Origin: Liopterus haemorrhoidalis
Lineage: Eukaryota; Arthropoda; Insecta; Coleoptera; Dytiscidae
Reading direction: 5' to 3'
DNA: 64,000 bases
NCBI GenBank assembly: GCA_963971575.1
Contig: OZ020611.1
Span: 22,737,279 to 22,801,278, forward strand
Every line of letters starts with the position of its first letter. The stretch's first letter is position 1. Below, piece after piece: positions 32,311 to 44,456 of this stretch. Made by a program: the position numbers and the translations under genes. The notes beneath the pieces were generated by a model, which was not told the origin of the DNA, did not search any database, and worked only from the letters and a program-made list of their open reading frames with translations.

Positions 32311-33885
32311 ATGTATCGGATTTGTTTGTTGTTATTTGTGTTGAGTTGTGATGGTAGAACAGTGCGATATTCAAACATTCCACCGCCTTCAGCGCGTACA
32401 ACACGGACATACGAGATAGAGGTACCTGGAAAGCCACCAATACGCATCATAGAGGCAGAACCAATATGGGACGACAACAATCTGCCTCGCTTCCCTTATA
32501 GGGAAACATTGGAACATCGTGCCGTCAAACTAACTACCGTGGCGCCAACGGAAGAACCGGTAACTGTATCTAATTTAGAAGAAAATAGCACTAAAATATA
32601 TTCCCCAGAAGCACTGAATGAATTCCTTAAAAACTACGCCGAAAAATTAAGGGAAAAGAAAAAGCCAGATGAAAATTCCAGTGAGCAGATTGATAGATTA
32701 TCCGATATTTCTATCGAGGAAGACGGTGATGAAAGCAATGAAAAATCAAAAAGGTGGGGCTTAGTTAATGTACAAAAACACAACCACCCCTACGAAGACA
32801 AACATGGGTGGGTAACAATGGAAGCAGTACCATGGTCTTCCAGTAAAATCTCAAAATGGCACACCAACCACAAATATGAAGAAAAACCAAATGAATATCG
32901 CCCATATGACAATTATCCTTCATACAGCCAACACAATGATTATAATTTTAATGAACATAACAAATATTCAAGTTATGACATAAATGTAAGACCACCATCT
33001 AGGCCTTCCAAACCAATGTATGGATACGAATCAACCCCAATACAAATAAAACCACGTCCGGATTATGAAACATCATCCAGACCAACTTGGGAAAGACCTG
33101 GTTCATCTTTCAACATCCATTTATCCAGTCGTCCAGATTGGCAGGATAAAAAACCATATCCACAAATAAATTTATATGATGGATATCCAGTTGATGAACA
33201 CCGTGATATTATCACAGATGGAAAGCCAGGTGATTTTCCAAACAGAAATTATCAAAATCGTCGTCCTTATGAACCATTAAATGATCGTCCTTCCAGTAGC
33301 ATCCATCCAGCGACACACCCAGCGCATGGAAATGGTGAATGGGTACTTTTAAGCACAACTAAAGGGTACCAATATCCTAAACCAAAAACTCAAAGATCGT
33401 TGGATATTACTCCAAATTCTGTTGGAACGAAAAGGAGTGTTCGCCTGACAGTACTCCCTCCTGAAAGTAAATCAAAAATAAATATGACAACATCCCATGG
33501 TGGTTTACTGGAAGTTGAATCAACATTTGAGACTGTGGAACAATCTCAGAAAATATTTTCAGAAAGATTACAATCCAATAAAACTTCTCGTCCTATTTTG
33601 AAAATTAAGAAACGTCCACACAAATCTACATTGAAGAGTGGGTCGAGTCCTGTTCCTGTTGCTGTCCCGATTCCAGCGCAAGCTTCAAGGACACACCACC
33701 ATGATCCATCCACTGTTTTGGCTGCTATTGGAGCAGGAATGGTTCCTGCTACTATGGCGATGTTAATGCCGTTTGTTAACGGAAGAAGGAAAAGAAGTAT
33801 TGATAGATTTAATTTACAAAATGTTGTTAATGTTACAAGAGTTCCTTTTATAGATTATGAGTTAACACTGCAAAGAAGTTATTAG
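32311..33885 (+). CDS. secreted Pro/Tyr/His-rich protein, function unknown
   Basis: An uninterrupted 524-codon frame starting at an ATG 37 nt after a good TATA/Inr promoter. Residues 1-15 form a short signal peptide (MYRICLLLFVLSCDG). Residues 20-150 are Pro/Glu/Lys-rich; 160-340 are low complexity, rich in Tyr, Pro, His, Asn and Ser. Two similar Trp-containing stretches occur: HGWVTMEAVPW (165-175) and NGEWVLLSTTKGYQYPK (341-357). Possible processing sites are KSKRW (146), TKRSV (373) and GRRKRSID (491). A hydrophobic segment TVLAAIGAGMVPATMAMLMP (468-487) lies just before the last one, so either a membrane anchor or a cleaved propeptide is possible. Several N-glycosylation sequons (NST 92, NSS 122, NMT 391, NKT 423, NVT 507). 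I do not recognise the family. No introns are needed; upstream or downstream exons cannot be excluded. Confidence 0.85.
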   Translation: MYRICLLLFVLSCDGRTVRYSNIPPPSARTTRTYEIEVPGKPPIRIIEAEPIWDDNNLPRFPYRETLEHRAVKLTTVAPTEEPVTVSNLEENSTKIYSPEALNEFLKNYAEKLREKKKPDENSSEQIDRLSDISIEEDGDESNEKSKRWGLVNVQKHNHPYEDKHGWVTMEAVPWSSSKISKWHTNHKYEEKPNEYRPYDNYPSYSQHNDYNFNEHNKYSSYDINVRPPSRPSKPMYGYESTPIQIKPRPDYETSSRPTWERPGSSFNIHLSSRPDWQDKKPYPQINLYDGYPVDEHRDIITDGKPGDFPNRNYQNRRPYEPLNDRPSSSIHPATHPAHGNGEWVLLSTTKGYQYPKPKTQRSLDITPNSVGTKRSVRLTVLPPESKSKINMTTSHGGLLEVESTFETVEQSQKIFSERLQSNKTSRPILKIKKRPHKSTLKSGSSPVPVAVPIPAQASRTHHHDPSTVLAAIGAGMVPATMAMLMPFVNGRRKRSIDRFNLQNVVNVTRVPFIDYELTLQRSY

Positions 33886-36800
33886 ATTTAATGGTAGATT
33901 CACAACACATGAATTAAATTTAGGTTTTGTTTTTAGACCTGCTGTGATTACGTGGTAAGACTGACGACTATAGGGCATATTAAGCGGGGTTTAAATCCCT
34001 ATTGTTTCTACTTTGGACACTCAAGGTGTTGATGAACTGTAAAAAATATTGCAATTAATTTATGAAGCACTCAATTTTTTTCTAGATTAATTAACATACC
34101 AGGATTGCAAAAACTTAACCGTAGGACTTTAACTCTTAATATTTTTGAAATATATATATTTTTTAAATAGCAAAAAAGTAAATTTTGCAATAATTGTTTT
34201 TTTCGGGATATAGATTGAAATATGTGTCGCCAAATATTGCAAATAATTTAGAAAATTCCCACAATTTTTTTCTACACTAATTAACACACTAGAATCATTG
34301 AACCTTAACGTATTAAAAATATTTATTTTTTAAATTACAAATAACTTTTTTGTAATAATATTTGTTTTTCAGAATATAGTTCAAAATATGTCTCTGAGCT
34401 ATTTTGGACTTCTGCATTTAAAAATTTCGACCAAACTTATTCAAAAATTTTTTGTTTTTTAATTTGATCTAAAATATGTTTTCGATTATTTTCGAGAGTA
34501 TGAAAACAAAATTTTAATTGAGTGGTTGTTGAGATGATTATTTTACAGGCAGTTTTTTAAAGAATGTGAAACAATTGTAAACCGTGGTTTCAAATGGAGG
34601 GGTTTGTGATTTATAGCCCAAAACACAAAATAATGTAAATTTTCAGTCAAAATTTCCACATTTCAATGCTTTGCAAATAAGCAAAGGGTTCGAACAGCCT
34701 TGGGCGATACTTAAAAATGAATGTTAATTTTTTATGAGACTCGTTGAAACGTTTCTCTGACACCTTTATATAATGCCAGAGGTCAAGAAACTTACCTTTA
34801 TTATGTTTATCACTTGAGTGTTAGGGACTTAATATTATTGTTTTAATTATATTATAAATATTCTATGGAGGGCTACTCTTTTTAAAAAAACGGATTTCTA
34901 CTGGTTAAAAAAACACTTTAAGTCGCCCTCAATTTTCTTAAGCAGTGGTTTTGCTAGACACGTGCGGGCCGTAGTGTTTAAAATCAAAACCCAGCCAGTT
35001 TATCTTTTATCTGTATAAATGGCTTTTTGAGCAGTTTTCTTTGCTATATTACGCCTGGCGATGCTAAAAATTCAAAACAATTTTTCTATCGATTTTGTAA
35101 GTCATTTTCAAGACTTGCGTTAAAGGTTTTGTAAACTGGTGACCATTTTAACCAAAATTTTATATATAATGGACTCAGTTTTTTGGCGCTAACACGATGG
35201 ATTTATATGTTTCACGTGTTGGATAACTCAAAAAACCGTCTGGAGCCGTTTTATTGTTGATGAGTTTATTCTGCTTCATCACTCACTATGATATACAAAA
35301 GACAGGAATAAACTACTCCCTGCGGAATAGATCAGGCCCGCAAGGTGCATTCCTGTGGCTCCTGTAGTCCTTTATTTTTGCTCATCAGTTAGTTTGTATT
35401 ATTTTTTTTGCGCATCAATTCATTTGGTTTTCTTTTGTTTATTTCTTTTGCTCTCCAGCTTTTTTATGCTCGTTGGACCCTTTCGATGTCCATTTTTTGT
35501 ATGACCTTTGACCCGCAAAAGCTACTGGACAAATTATGGCTCGCGTTAGTAAAAATTTAGCCATGCCTGGTAAAAGGGATCACTCGGATTTTTGTTATTT
35601 TGACTCAATTTTATAGAAAATGCTGGGTTTTGTTTTCGAAAGGGATATTTAAATTCATTATTTTGATTTGCCTTAAACGATACTTACATTTACCACAAAA
35701 ATTTCAAACAGGAAAAGGGGTTAAGTGACATATCATTTTAAAGTATATTAAATTCGGTTTACAGCAGTGTTTTATTTTTTCAGTTTGAGCTATTAGTTTC
35801 CGAGAAATTGCGTTGCTTATATCGATTGTCATTTTTTTTTTTTTGTTAGATTCGTATCTATTTATGAACACATGAAATAGGGTACATTGCTTTAAAATGT
35901 ATTGTAAAATTAGTTGCTTATTTACTATTTTGCTTATTTACTATTGCTAGTTGCTTATTTACTATACTAGTTGCTTATTTACTATTTAAAGTGTGTGGAT
36001 CCAATAATAAGTTGGAATCGAAATTTTTTTGGTCTTGGCGATGTCCAACTTCTGTGTTATTACTTCTTTAAATGTTTCTTAAAGCTCCTACAGTAGTCTC
36101 ACCAAATCGTAATGCTGATCTTTATCGTATTGTTACTGTATTTGGCACAGATCTTTTCATTTTAAGAGTGAAAGTCCAGGTCTGCAATATACAGGTGAGC
36201 CGACTTAGTTGCGACAAATTGGTCAACAGCAAGGACCCAAATTTTATTTTTGTGTTGTGTAATTTTTAATTCATTTTAATTTATTTATTTTCGTAGATAT
36301 ATTAGTTTTATTGTTGGTTCAACCAAATATTTTTATATTTATAAAAAGATTATTATTTTTGACACTATTTTTAGGAATAATTTAAGAAAATAATGAATTT
36401 GTATTTAAATGTTTAAATTACAATTAAAATGTGCAAAGAAAATATAATTTAAGATTATATTTCAATTAGATGTGATGTTGTAAAAGAAATGGAGATATAT
36501 AAACAAAGATTATACTATAATTATTACAGTTTTTTGAAGATATTTAGTAAAAAAAAAAAATAATAAGTATTGGACTTCTGTTATACAGGATGTAACAAGA
36601 TAGATGGAACTCTGCTGTGTTAGGAGATTCAAAAAATAATTTAAATGAATTATGTGGTATTTTTAATAGAATATATAAATATTGACCATTGTGAAAAATG
36701 TTTCAATTTTAGGAGATATAACATTTTATAGATTTTTTTTAATAGAATCCTCTTTATATTATTTTATTAAAAGATGCTATGTAATATTTTCAAAAAAGTC

Positions 36801-37079
36801 AGCTGTGGCCATCACAGATCCAACCGCCACCACAGGAATAAGCGATCAAATAAGATACCTTTTACACGTTTAAAAATTATGAAACTAAATCAAGAATTTC
36901 AGTTTGTGTTTTCACACGCCAGTCACTTGGGCAAAAAATAAAAATCAAATAAAAGTTGTTCCTCTCATTTTGTAAACCACTTTCTTCAAATATATATATT
37001 TTTCTAAATATTTGCCTGTAACGAAAAATTTGCAAAAAAAAGTGACACGAGTAAACTTCCAATTTCGGTTAACCTATTT
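33886..37079. other. 3.2-kb AT-rich desert downstream of the host gene
   Basis: No believable coding frame. Short direct repeats of TTGCTTATTTACTA lie at 35910-35985 (see separate entry). A slightly GC-richer patch at 35230-35380 (CCGTCTGGAGCCG, GGCCCGCAAGGTGC) has no recognised homology. No canonical AATAAA was noted close after the stop at 33885. Confidence 0.5.
35910..35985 (+). repeat. short tandem repeat, TTGCTTATTTACTA unit
   Basis: The word TTGCTTATTTACTA occurs four times in about 75 bp with variable linkers (AGTTGCTTATTTACTATT, GCTAGTTGC..., ACTAGTTGC...). Confidence 0.85.
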
Positions 37080-37228
37080 TTACCAAAAGTTGATCAAATG
37101 GTTAAATATAAAATTTCGCTCTATATGTGTCCACGAACCAACAGACACACAGAAAGTCAGACTGTTATATAGAGACCTCAATTCGTGGACATCCATTGAA
37201 ATCTTGAAATGTCAAAATTGGTATCACA
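37080..37228 (+). repeat. dispersed repeat C, copy 2
   Basis: GAGACCTCAATTCGTGGACA, CTTGAAATGTCAAAATTGGT and an upstream CAACAGACACACAGAAAG segment match the copy at 20285-20515. Ends at the hAT insertion. Confidence 0.55.
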
Positions 37229-37529
37229 CAGTGGCGGATCTAGTTTTTTGGGGCCCAGGGCTTAAAAATGCCAAGGGGCCAATACATACTCCTCACTTAT
37301 GTTAAATATTTTTTATAACTCAAGAGCAAAAAAATGTCCTCACTTCCCAAATCTAAGTGAAGAACAAAACAAAAAAGGCCCTCACCTCCCAAATCTAAAT
37401 GAAGAGCAAAAAAAAGGTCCTCACCTCCCAAAGTAAAAGAATATAATAGGTATCTGTCCGAGAGCTTGGGGGCCCTTTGCATATCCCAGGGGCTTAAGCC
37501 CTATTAGCCCGTATGTAGATCCGCCACTG
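37229..37529. mobile_element. hAT-type MITE
   Basis: CAGTGGCGGATCTAG and inverse (GTAGATCCGCCACTG). The flanks GTATCACA and TGTTCACA match at 5 of 8, so the duplication has decayed. It contains three short tandem copies of CCTCAC(C/T)TCCCAAA.CTAA, like the MITE at 20516. Frames at 37012-37305 and 37297-37482 are artefacts of it. Confidence 0.78.
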
Positions 37530-38321
37530 TGTTCACAATACCTCCCTTATTTAAGTGCCGGTCGGTAAAAGGATTTAAACATTCACTCTAAAATTGATAA
37601 TGTTTACCAATCGTCACAAATAGAGTAACTATCATGCTAATTTTGAATTTTCTAGTTTTTTACAAATACGCACGAATTAGGCTTTTTCTAACACGAATCA
37701 ACTATTTTTGTGCTCCGACAAGGCTCTTTAGGAGATGAGAGTACCTTTATAATTTTTCGTCCAAATATTTTTTTAAAAGTAATGTAGTTTTAAGTTATTT
37801 TTAAATAAATATGTTTGCATCAATCAGTATCGTAAACCGCGCCCGCGAAATCAAGTGCGCCCACAATGCGCCCGCGATACGGTGCCTGTTTTTTTCTTCA
37901 ATAATGAAGTAATTTTTGCGAGCAATGTCCTTTTGTTTTTCAATACGTTCTTGATTTTAAAAAGGTTAGGCTTTAAAGATGATGTTTTATTGGTAGTGTT
38001 CTACGCAAGAAAATATCAAAGTTTAGTGTTCGGCGCAAGAAAATATCAGAGTTTAGTGTTTTCCCGATTTTTTTTTAGATTGTACGATTTTTTTTAGTGT
38101 GTACCCGATTTCAAAAAGATTGAGAACTAAGGGTCTAAAGACATGTGTAGGGCGAATTTGGTTGATCGGACCTTTAAGAAAATTCATATTTGAGCTTTAG
38201 ACTTGCAGCTCTTTTATATGTTTCATGAATATTTGGCAACAGAGAAATATTTCGAAAAAATATATTTGACAAATAATGTTGCTATGCAACTAATAACTAA
38301 CAACTTTTATTTGAGAATTTT
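37530..38321. other. spacer, nothing recognised
   Basis: AT-rich with a GCGCCCGCGA/GCGCCCACAATGCGCCCG patch at about 37837-37882, possibly a hAT scrap, and a direct duplication GGCGCAAGAAAATATCA(A/G)AG near 38005-38060. No gene. Confidence 0.45.
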
Positions 38322-39372
38322 TAGGGTTTTGTAGGTATGATCAGCAAAAAACCCTTATAACGTCACTCATGTGTCTGTCGGTCTGTACGGTAGAAATTTT
38401 AGCCAAACGGCTGAACATAGAAAGTTGAAATTTGGCATACTTGTATAACTTTTTGACCCACATATAGAAACACTATAGAGTGTTCAAAAAAATACAGCGC
38501 GGGATAAATATAAACAATTATGTATTTAATGGAAAAAATAAATATATTTTTTTTTTAAATTTTGATTGGGGTATCAAATAAAACCTCTTTATGCGTGGAT
38601 GCACAAACAATTTTTATTTTTGAAATTAATTTATTTTTTTATGGAGTTTATATAATGGCAAAAAACTTTTGTCCCCCACCCTTTTTCCCGGAGGGGTAGA
38701 ACTAAAAATCTGAAAAAATCTCAATAATGTACATTGATGGGAACCGGAATAGTTCAACAGAAAATTTTGATCAGATCGGTTTTTCGCAAAATATAGTTTT
38801 TTTTGTGTCATCGAAAAAATTTTATTTTGTTAAAATTTATTGTGTGATATCAAAAGGAAGCTCTTAAGACTTAGATGAAGAAACGGAATGTAGTTTATTT
38901 TTTATTTTAATACGATTTTTTCCAAAAAAGTACGAAAAAATCACTGTCTGGCAGCCTTTAACCCTAAAGGGTTAAATAAAAAATCTGAAAAAAATCTAAG
39001 CAATGTATATTGCTATGAACCGGAAAGATACCAGAGGAATTTTCAATCCGATTTCGTTTTTGGAAAATATAAAAACTAATATTTTCCAGTGTTGTTGAAA
39101 ATATATATATATTTTTAAATTTTTATTGTTTGGATATTAAAGCTCTAAGTGCAGATTAATGAACGGTAATTAATTTTTTAAATAACTTTCATTTTGACTA
39201 AATTTTGCCAAATATTATTTTTCGTTTAATATCTTAGCTAAAATTAAAAAAATATATTTCTATACACAAGGATACATTTTGTTATGGGTAGAGAAGAGGT
39301 ACGTAAATTTATTTTGCAAATATCGACTAGGAAAATAAATAAATAACTGGCCGGTAGCTGGGATTCAATTTC
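38322..39372 (-). repeat. composite repeat family B, copy 2
   Basis: Follows the same order as 12107-13075: AGGGTTTTGTAGGTATGATC, GTCACTCATGTG, AGCCAAACGGCTGAACATAG, AACCGGAATAGTTCAACAG, and ends ACTGGCCGGTAGCTGGGATT. The short CTGT run is degenerate here. Confidence 0.7.
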
Positions 39373-39649
39373 TAGTAGAGAATCTGTTAGTTTTTCATAT
39401 AGTCGCAATATAAACAATGTCTCTGTAGGCGTTATGCTCTTGCGTGACAAAAGATCGTCCGCAGTGTTGCTAGGTATGGATTTGAATGATATTTTTGCAA
39501 TTATAAAAAAAAAAATGCGTTAAAATATATATTATGGTATTATTAGGGATATATGACCACCAAATTAGAGGAGTTCTAGTGTAATTAATACACGGTGGAA
39601 AAAATCTAACTGCAACCTTCTTGTCGTGCCTATTGATTTAAAGGATTTA

Positions 39650-39785
39650 AAACCAACACTTGTAATTGTGTTATATAGTGACAGGCCTTCATCATTTGGC
39701 CTTCTAATAATCATCATTCACTGACTAAATACCTACAAAATCCTAAAATGTGTAAAAATTCATACTTTACATCATTTTTTAAAAT
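39650..39785 (-). repeat. terminal module repeat (one of five)
   Basis: ACCAACACTTGTAATTGTGT then ATTCACTGACTAAATACCTA and AAATCCTAAAATGTGTAAAA. Nearly the same as 14470-14605, including the upstream shared segment. Confidence 0.7.
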
Positions 39786-41861
39786 TCACTGCATTTTAAA
39801 ATCAGTTATATAGTCTAGTTTACAATACAGTTAAATCTTTTTGAATCTTAATTTTATCTAAAATCTTGAATCACGATTATAAAATTAAGGAAATTAAAAA
39901 TTTCTCTAAAATTACCCAAATTTGTGTCACAAAAAACATCCAATTTAATTGTATTTAAGAAATATCTAACTTTAATGAGAATTTTAAAATGGGAGTAATT
40001 GGAGAAAAGTGAAGTGTAGAAAGTGTAAGAGGTTCTTTTTTTTTGGAAACAATTACAGAGTAATGTTAGTAGTAGCAATGTCAAGGCAGTGGCGGAGTGG
40101 GGGGAGATTATTTACATACCACAAGATAATCAGGCTGTGTAGGAGAAAGTGTTATTGGTTAAAATAAATATTGTGAAGGGCCCTAATAGTTACAATGTAA
40201 TTAATAAAAGTTTAATAAACTTATTTATTAATATGGTAATATTTATTTCATTTAATAGGGTTTCGTTGATATTAGCATGTAAGTGGTTTAATGGAAAATC
40301 AATTCCTGGATTTAGCAATAGAGTTTATTAAATAATTATAAATTATAAAAAGAGTATTTGATGGAAATTGCCTTAGAAGCTGGGGAAAGTCTCCCGTTTA
40401 GCCTGTGCTGTCCGGAATTGCGTTGAACCTGCCTCCTGGAAGGGGTTGCCCATCAGAGAGTCAAAGACTTTGGTCTTCTCCCGTTCACATGGGGAGTTTT
40501 CTACCCGGAAGTAGGGTTACCAACCATGTCATTTTTGCCTGGAAACTCCACTTTCGGCGTTTATCCAGTCTCCAGTTTTACTAGTAATTTCACCAGGAAT
40601 GTATTAGCTTTACGTATTAGCCATACTCTTTAATAATAAACAAACTTAACATCGGTTTGTGTATTATTCTGTAACATTCATTTTGTGAATATCGAAACGC
40701 GGGCACAACGGTTGTATGGATGATAGAAGTAATGTAACGTAATGATAGAAGTATAATACGAGTGGAGCTCGTTAAAGCAGAGTTAGGCATTCGAATTAAT
40801 TTTGACATGAGCTGCGAAAGTTTTTATTCTTATTTATTTCAGCATGAGCAAAAAAATATTGCAATCAGCAAAATCAGTATGTATATAAACTTATATTGAA
40901 TGCATAAAATATTGTGTCCTTTTTTACTTGCCCGACCTTAATATATAAGGGGCAAGTATTGTAATCGCGGAAATTTTCGATGTCGAGATTTTGACTGATG
41001 ACCACGTTTCATGGTCCAGGGAATCCAAAAAACCTATTTTCGAAGTGGCGTCCGTATGTGTGTGTGTCTGTGTGTGTATACACGATAACTCAAGAACGGT
41101 TCAACTTAGAGAATTCGTTTTAGTACTAAAAAATTCTCCTATTAAATGGGAAGAACCCTATTGTTTTTTATAAAGATCGTTTTAATAGAAATGGGAGTTT
41201 ACTCGTGTCGATTTTAAGATTTTTGCGAATATTTAGCAACAGAAAAATAATTCGAAAAAATTTATTGAACAAAAGTTACTATAATTGCAAAAACTAATAA
41301 CTTTTATTTGAGACGTTTTTTGATTAAACGAAAAATTTTGAAATTTTTTTGTAAAATTATTTAAAATTTTTTCATATTTGTATGTAACGTTTCCATGGTC
41401 ATGATAATTAATTCGTAACAAGTAAACCAAGCCTTGGACAAAAATTTGTATAGAACATAATTTGATGTATTTTTGAAGATTTATATAAATATTTGAAAAA
41501 AAAAAATTTAAATTAATTTTTTTTTTTATTTTTTATTTTTTTGGGAGGGCAAGTCTAGCGGAGGTTTCCCTTCGCCACTGGTTTTCTAATCCTCCAGGCG
41601 AGTAGTTAAAAAATGTTGGCAACCTTACCCGAAAGTATTCGACTATATAGTCGGACTCGTGGTCGTCACCTTGGTTGAGTAGAACGTCGTAGAGGAGTTG
41701 GCTAGGTTCCTCTGCCTGGATTCCGTACACATTCATTTGCTTACACATCCTTTTAAGTAGCTAGTTCCGCTATTCAATTGTCATTAAAAACTTTACTTTA
41801 CTACAAAAATGCAGATCATTACGTAAGTAAATTATGTCTGCTTAGACGCTGAAAATAGTTT
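39786..41861. other. non-coding spacer with scattered repeat scraps
   Basis: GCAGTGGCGGAGTGGGGGG near 40086 looks like a hAT start, and TTCGCCACTGG near 41571 like a hAT end, but flanking octamers do not match. A GC-richer unplaced stretch lies at 40380-40520 (GAATTGCGTTGAACCTGCC, CCCATCAGAGAGTCAAAG). At 40930-41130 there is a repeat-like segment with a GT-rich run (GTATGTGTGTGTGTCTGTGT) and CACGATAACTCAAGAACGG. No gene. Confidence 0.45.
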
Positions 41862-41910
41862 TTAGGGTTTTGTAGGTATGACCAAAAAACCATTATACCG
41901 TCATTTTGTC

Positions 41911-42148
<238 letters not shown>

Positions 42149-42639
42149 TCGGTAAAAATTCTAGCCAAACGGCTAAACCTAGAAAGTTATAATTTGGCGT
42201 GATTATACAACTCTTTGACTCGCACATAGTAAAAACACTAAAACAACTAAAAAACATATCCCCCTAAAAATATAAACAAATATGTGCTCATCGAAAAAAA
42301 AATAAATAAATTTTTTTTAAATTCTGATTAGCGTATCAAATGAAAGCTCGTTAATCCACATACTAAATGTGGATTAACGATCAAAATTTTATTTTTGCAA
42401 AATAAATTATTCTGACCCGGTTTTTGTCAAAATTGTGCAAAAAAAATTGTTCCACACCCTGTAGCCCAGATGGTTTAAACTATAAATCTGAAAAAATTCT
42501 GAATACTGTACATTGGTGTGAACCGGAATAGTACAACAGGAATTTTTGATAAAATTATGTTTTCGGAAAATAACGCATTTTTTGTGTTTTTTGGTTGTGA
42601 TGTAAATATCTAATATGTTATGTAAGACAATAAACCAGT

Positions 42640-42715
42640 ATGCCTTCATGGTGTAATGGTTAGACATCTCGCTTCCTAAGTTACAAACTACGGTTCGCTT
42701 CCTGTCAAAATTTTG
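42640..42715 (+). other. tRNA-like module within repeat family A
   Basis: GCCTTCATGGTGTAATGGTT then AGACATCTC (D-arm-like, box A) and GGTTCGCTTCC (box B-like). CTTCCTAAG resembles an anticodon loop with CCT (Arg). Faulty pairing in the acceptor stem and its location in a repeat argue against a functional tRNA gene. Confidence 0.6.
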
Positions 42716-43125
42716 TTTTTTTCTGTTTTTTTTGCATTTTTATTTTGTTTAGTGTAAAATTCTAGTTATATTTTGGCAAATGTTGCATCTAATTTTTAAA
42801 AATTTAATAACCAGTGAAAGTGTTGAAATTATAATTTAATTCTATGTTTCAATGTATACGAAATCAGAGGGGCGGAAGTTATGACTTAAAACAACCAATG
42901 GAAGCCATAGGCGAAATTTTCAAAATCTTAATGAACCTTGCTATATAAAAAAAATACTGCACATATTTAGAAACCTAAATAATGCTATTAGGCATTCGAA
43001 TTAAAATTAACAAAAAATTATTTGAACATTAAATTTGTTTTGGCATCCCAAATAATCATCATTCACTTACTAAATACCTGCGAAACCCTGAAGTATGTGA
43101 AAATTCACACTTCACATCAAGTTTT

Positions 43126-43618
43126 TAATCAAAAAATTGTATGCCACAATGTCTAGGCATCGAAATCTTGACCTAGGTTATTTTTGTGGCAATATAACTA
43201 AGGGCGCCACGTGCTCGTGTTCAGAGGGTGTAGAGTCTACACCCTCTGAATTGTCTACACTGTAGACAATGAGATTGATATACGACATATGTGGTTCCAA
43301 CAAAATTAGTGCACTGCTCATACGGCTACCGCTTGGACCAAAGATTGTTTCCGAGAAGTCTTATTTCTTGTTTTGGTTAAAATCACTAGATTATATAAAG
43401 TAGCGCAACGGCGGCCATACTGGAGCTAAAAATGTCGCCAACACAAATGATTTTCAGTAATTCCAACAGTACAAAAATAAGAAACTAGTACTACCAAAAT
43501 TTTTATTTTAAACATTGTAATCACGATTTTTTTAATCAAAGATGCACTATAACAAAATTGTGGTACAATTTCAGTTATTTTTTTTTATTTTCTCTAAATA
43601 AAATGGATATAATATAAA
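43126..43618. other. non-coding spacer with paired hairpins
   Basis: No coding frame. Holds two adjacent perfect palindromes at 43220-43270 (separate entry). Confidence 0.5.
43220..43270. repeat. two adjacent perfect hairpins
   Basis: TTCAGAGGGTGTAGA (43220-43234), one base, then its exact inverse (43236-43250); and ATTGTCTACA (43250-43259), one base, then its exact inverse (43261-43270). The two hairpins share base 43250. Confidence 0.93.
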
Positions 43619-43908
43619 CTGTTCACTTTTGTAAGAACAAACTAACAGGAAATTTTGTTTTCAATAGTTTGCACCTTTGAAGCTGTATGTCATGTTGGTA
43701 TTAAAAAATGTCACTTTTTTAAAATGTCAATCCATTTGACATATGTCATAATGAAAAATGTTATCTTAATTATAATGATCATAACCTTATCAACCTAAAG
43801 TCGGTTTTACAACGTAAGGAATATTTTTAATTGACATTTAAAGTCAGTAATACACTATAAAAGTAACCAAATTAACCAGATTTTATTTGTTCTTACAAAA
43901 GTGAACAG
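43619..43908. mobile_element. CTGTTCAC-ended MITE
   Basis: CTGTTCACTTTTGTAAGAAC and the inverse (GTTCTTACAAAAGTGAACAG) form near-perfect 20-bp TIRs. About 290 bp with no coding content. Relative of the interrupted copy at 15744-16387. Confidence 0.8.
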
Positions 43909-44016
43909 CTTATATATAAATTTAAATAAAACTTAACCTAAAATTGGTTTGACAGGTTCATTTTCACCACCAGAATTTAACCTAAAATATTCAAAACGCT
44001 GACAAAGGAGGTTATT

Positions 44017-44035
44017 AAATGAGAGCGAGAGAGAG

Positions 44036-44066
<31 letters not shown>

Positions 44067-44067
44067 T
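44017..44067 (+). repeat. (GA)n microsatellite
   Basis: GAGAGCGAGAGAGAGAGCGA then a pure GA run. The Leu/Ser-rich antisense frame is an artefact. Confidence 0.95.
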
Positions 44068-44209
44068 GTGACCGCGCAGACGCAAACTTAAGAACGTAAA
44101 AATAGCTGCTTTAGTTTGCTTAACAGGGGAACCAATGTTGCCAATCAAACTCTGGGGTCTGTCGGCTTCTTCAAAGGCTTGCGCTACTTTGTATAATCCA
44201 GTGATTTTA

Positions 44210-44450
44210 GTTTTGGTGATATGGCCTAGCCTCCTAGGTTGCCAGATCTGTCCATTTGTGACTCTCTGTGGGGCTACCTCAAGGCATGCGTTTACGGCAA
44301 CAAGCCCCGAACATTGCACGACCTAAAAAAATCCATGTTCCGAGAAGTGGAAGCGATCAGCGAGGAATTGTTGACATATTTAGGGAGCGGCTTGGTTCGT
44401 GTTTTGAACAGAGCGGCCATCATTTGAGGATCTTAATTTTTCGTATATAA
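44210..44450 (+). pseudogene. mariner/IS630-type transposase relic (C-terminus)
   Basis: Reads LPDLSICDSLWGYLKACVYG then NKPRTLHDLK (normally PPRSPDL.PCDFFLWGYLK...VY..RP.T...LK), and after a frameshift near 44380 DIFRERLGSCFEQSGHHLRI up to a TAA at 44448-44450. Same family as the N-terminal relic at 1575-1956. The catalytic residues upstream are missing or garbled. Confidence 0.75.
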
Positions 44451-44456
44451 AATAGT

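Noticed and set aside
40380..40520. GC-richer stretch that might be an exon or retroelement fragment.
   Set aside because: No frame gives recognisable protein and no repeat partner was found in the window; left unassigned.
40086..41580. Possible hAT element from CAGTGGCGGAG to the inverse CAGTGGCGAAG.
   Set aside because: The flanking octamers (TGTCAAGG and GTTTTCTA) do not match and the ends diverge quickly.
42640..42715. Possible functional tRNA-Arg gene.
   Set aside because: Acceptor-stem pairing is poor and related modules occupy the same site in other copies of the repeat; annotated as a tRNA-like module.
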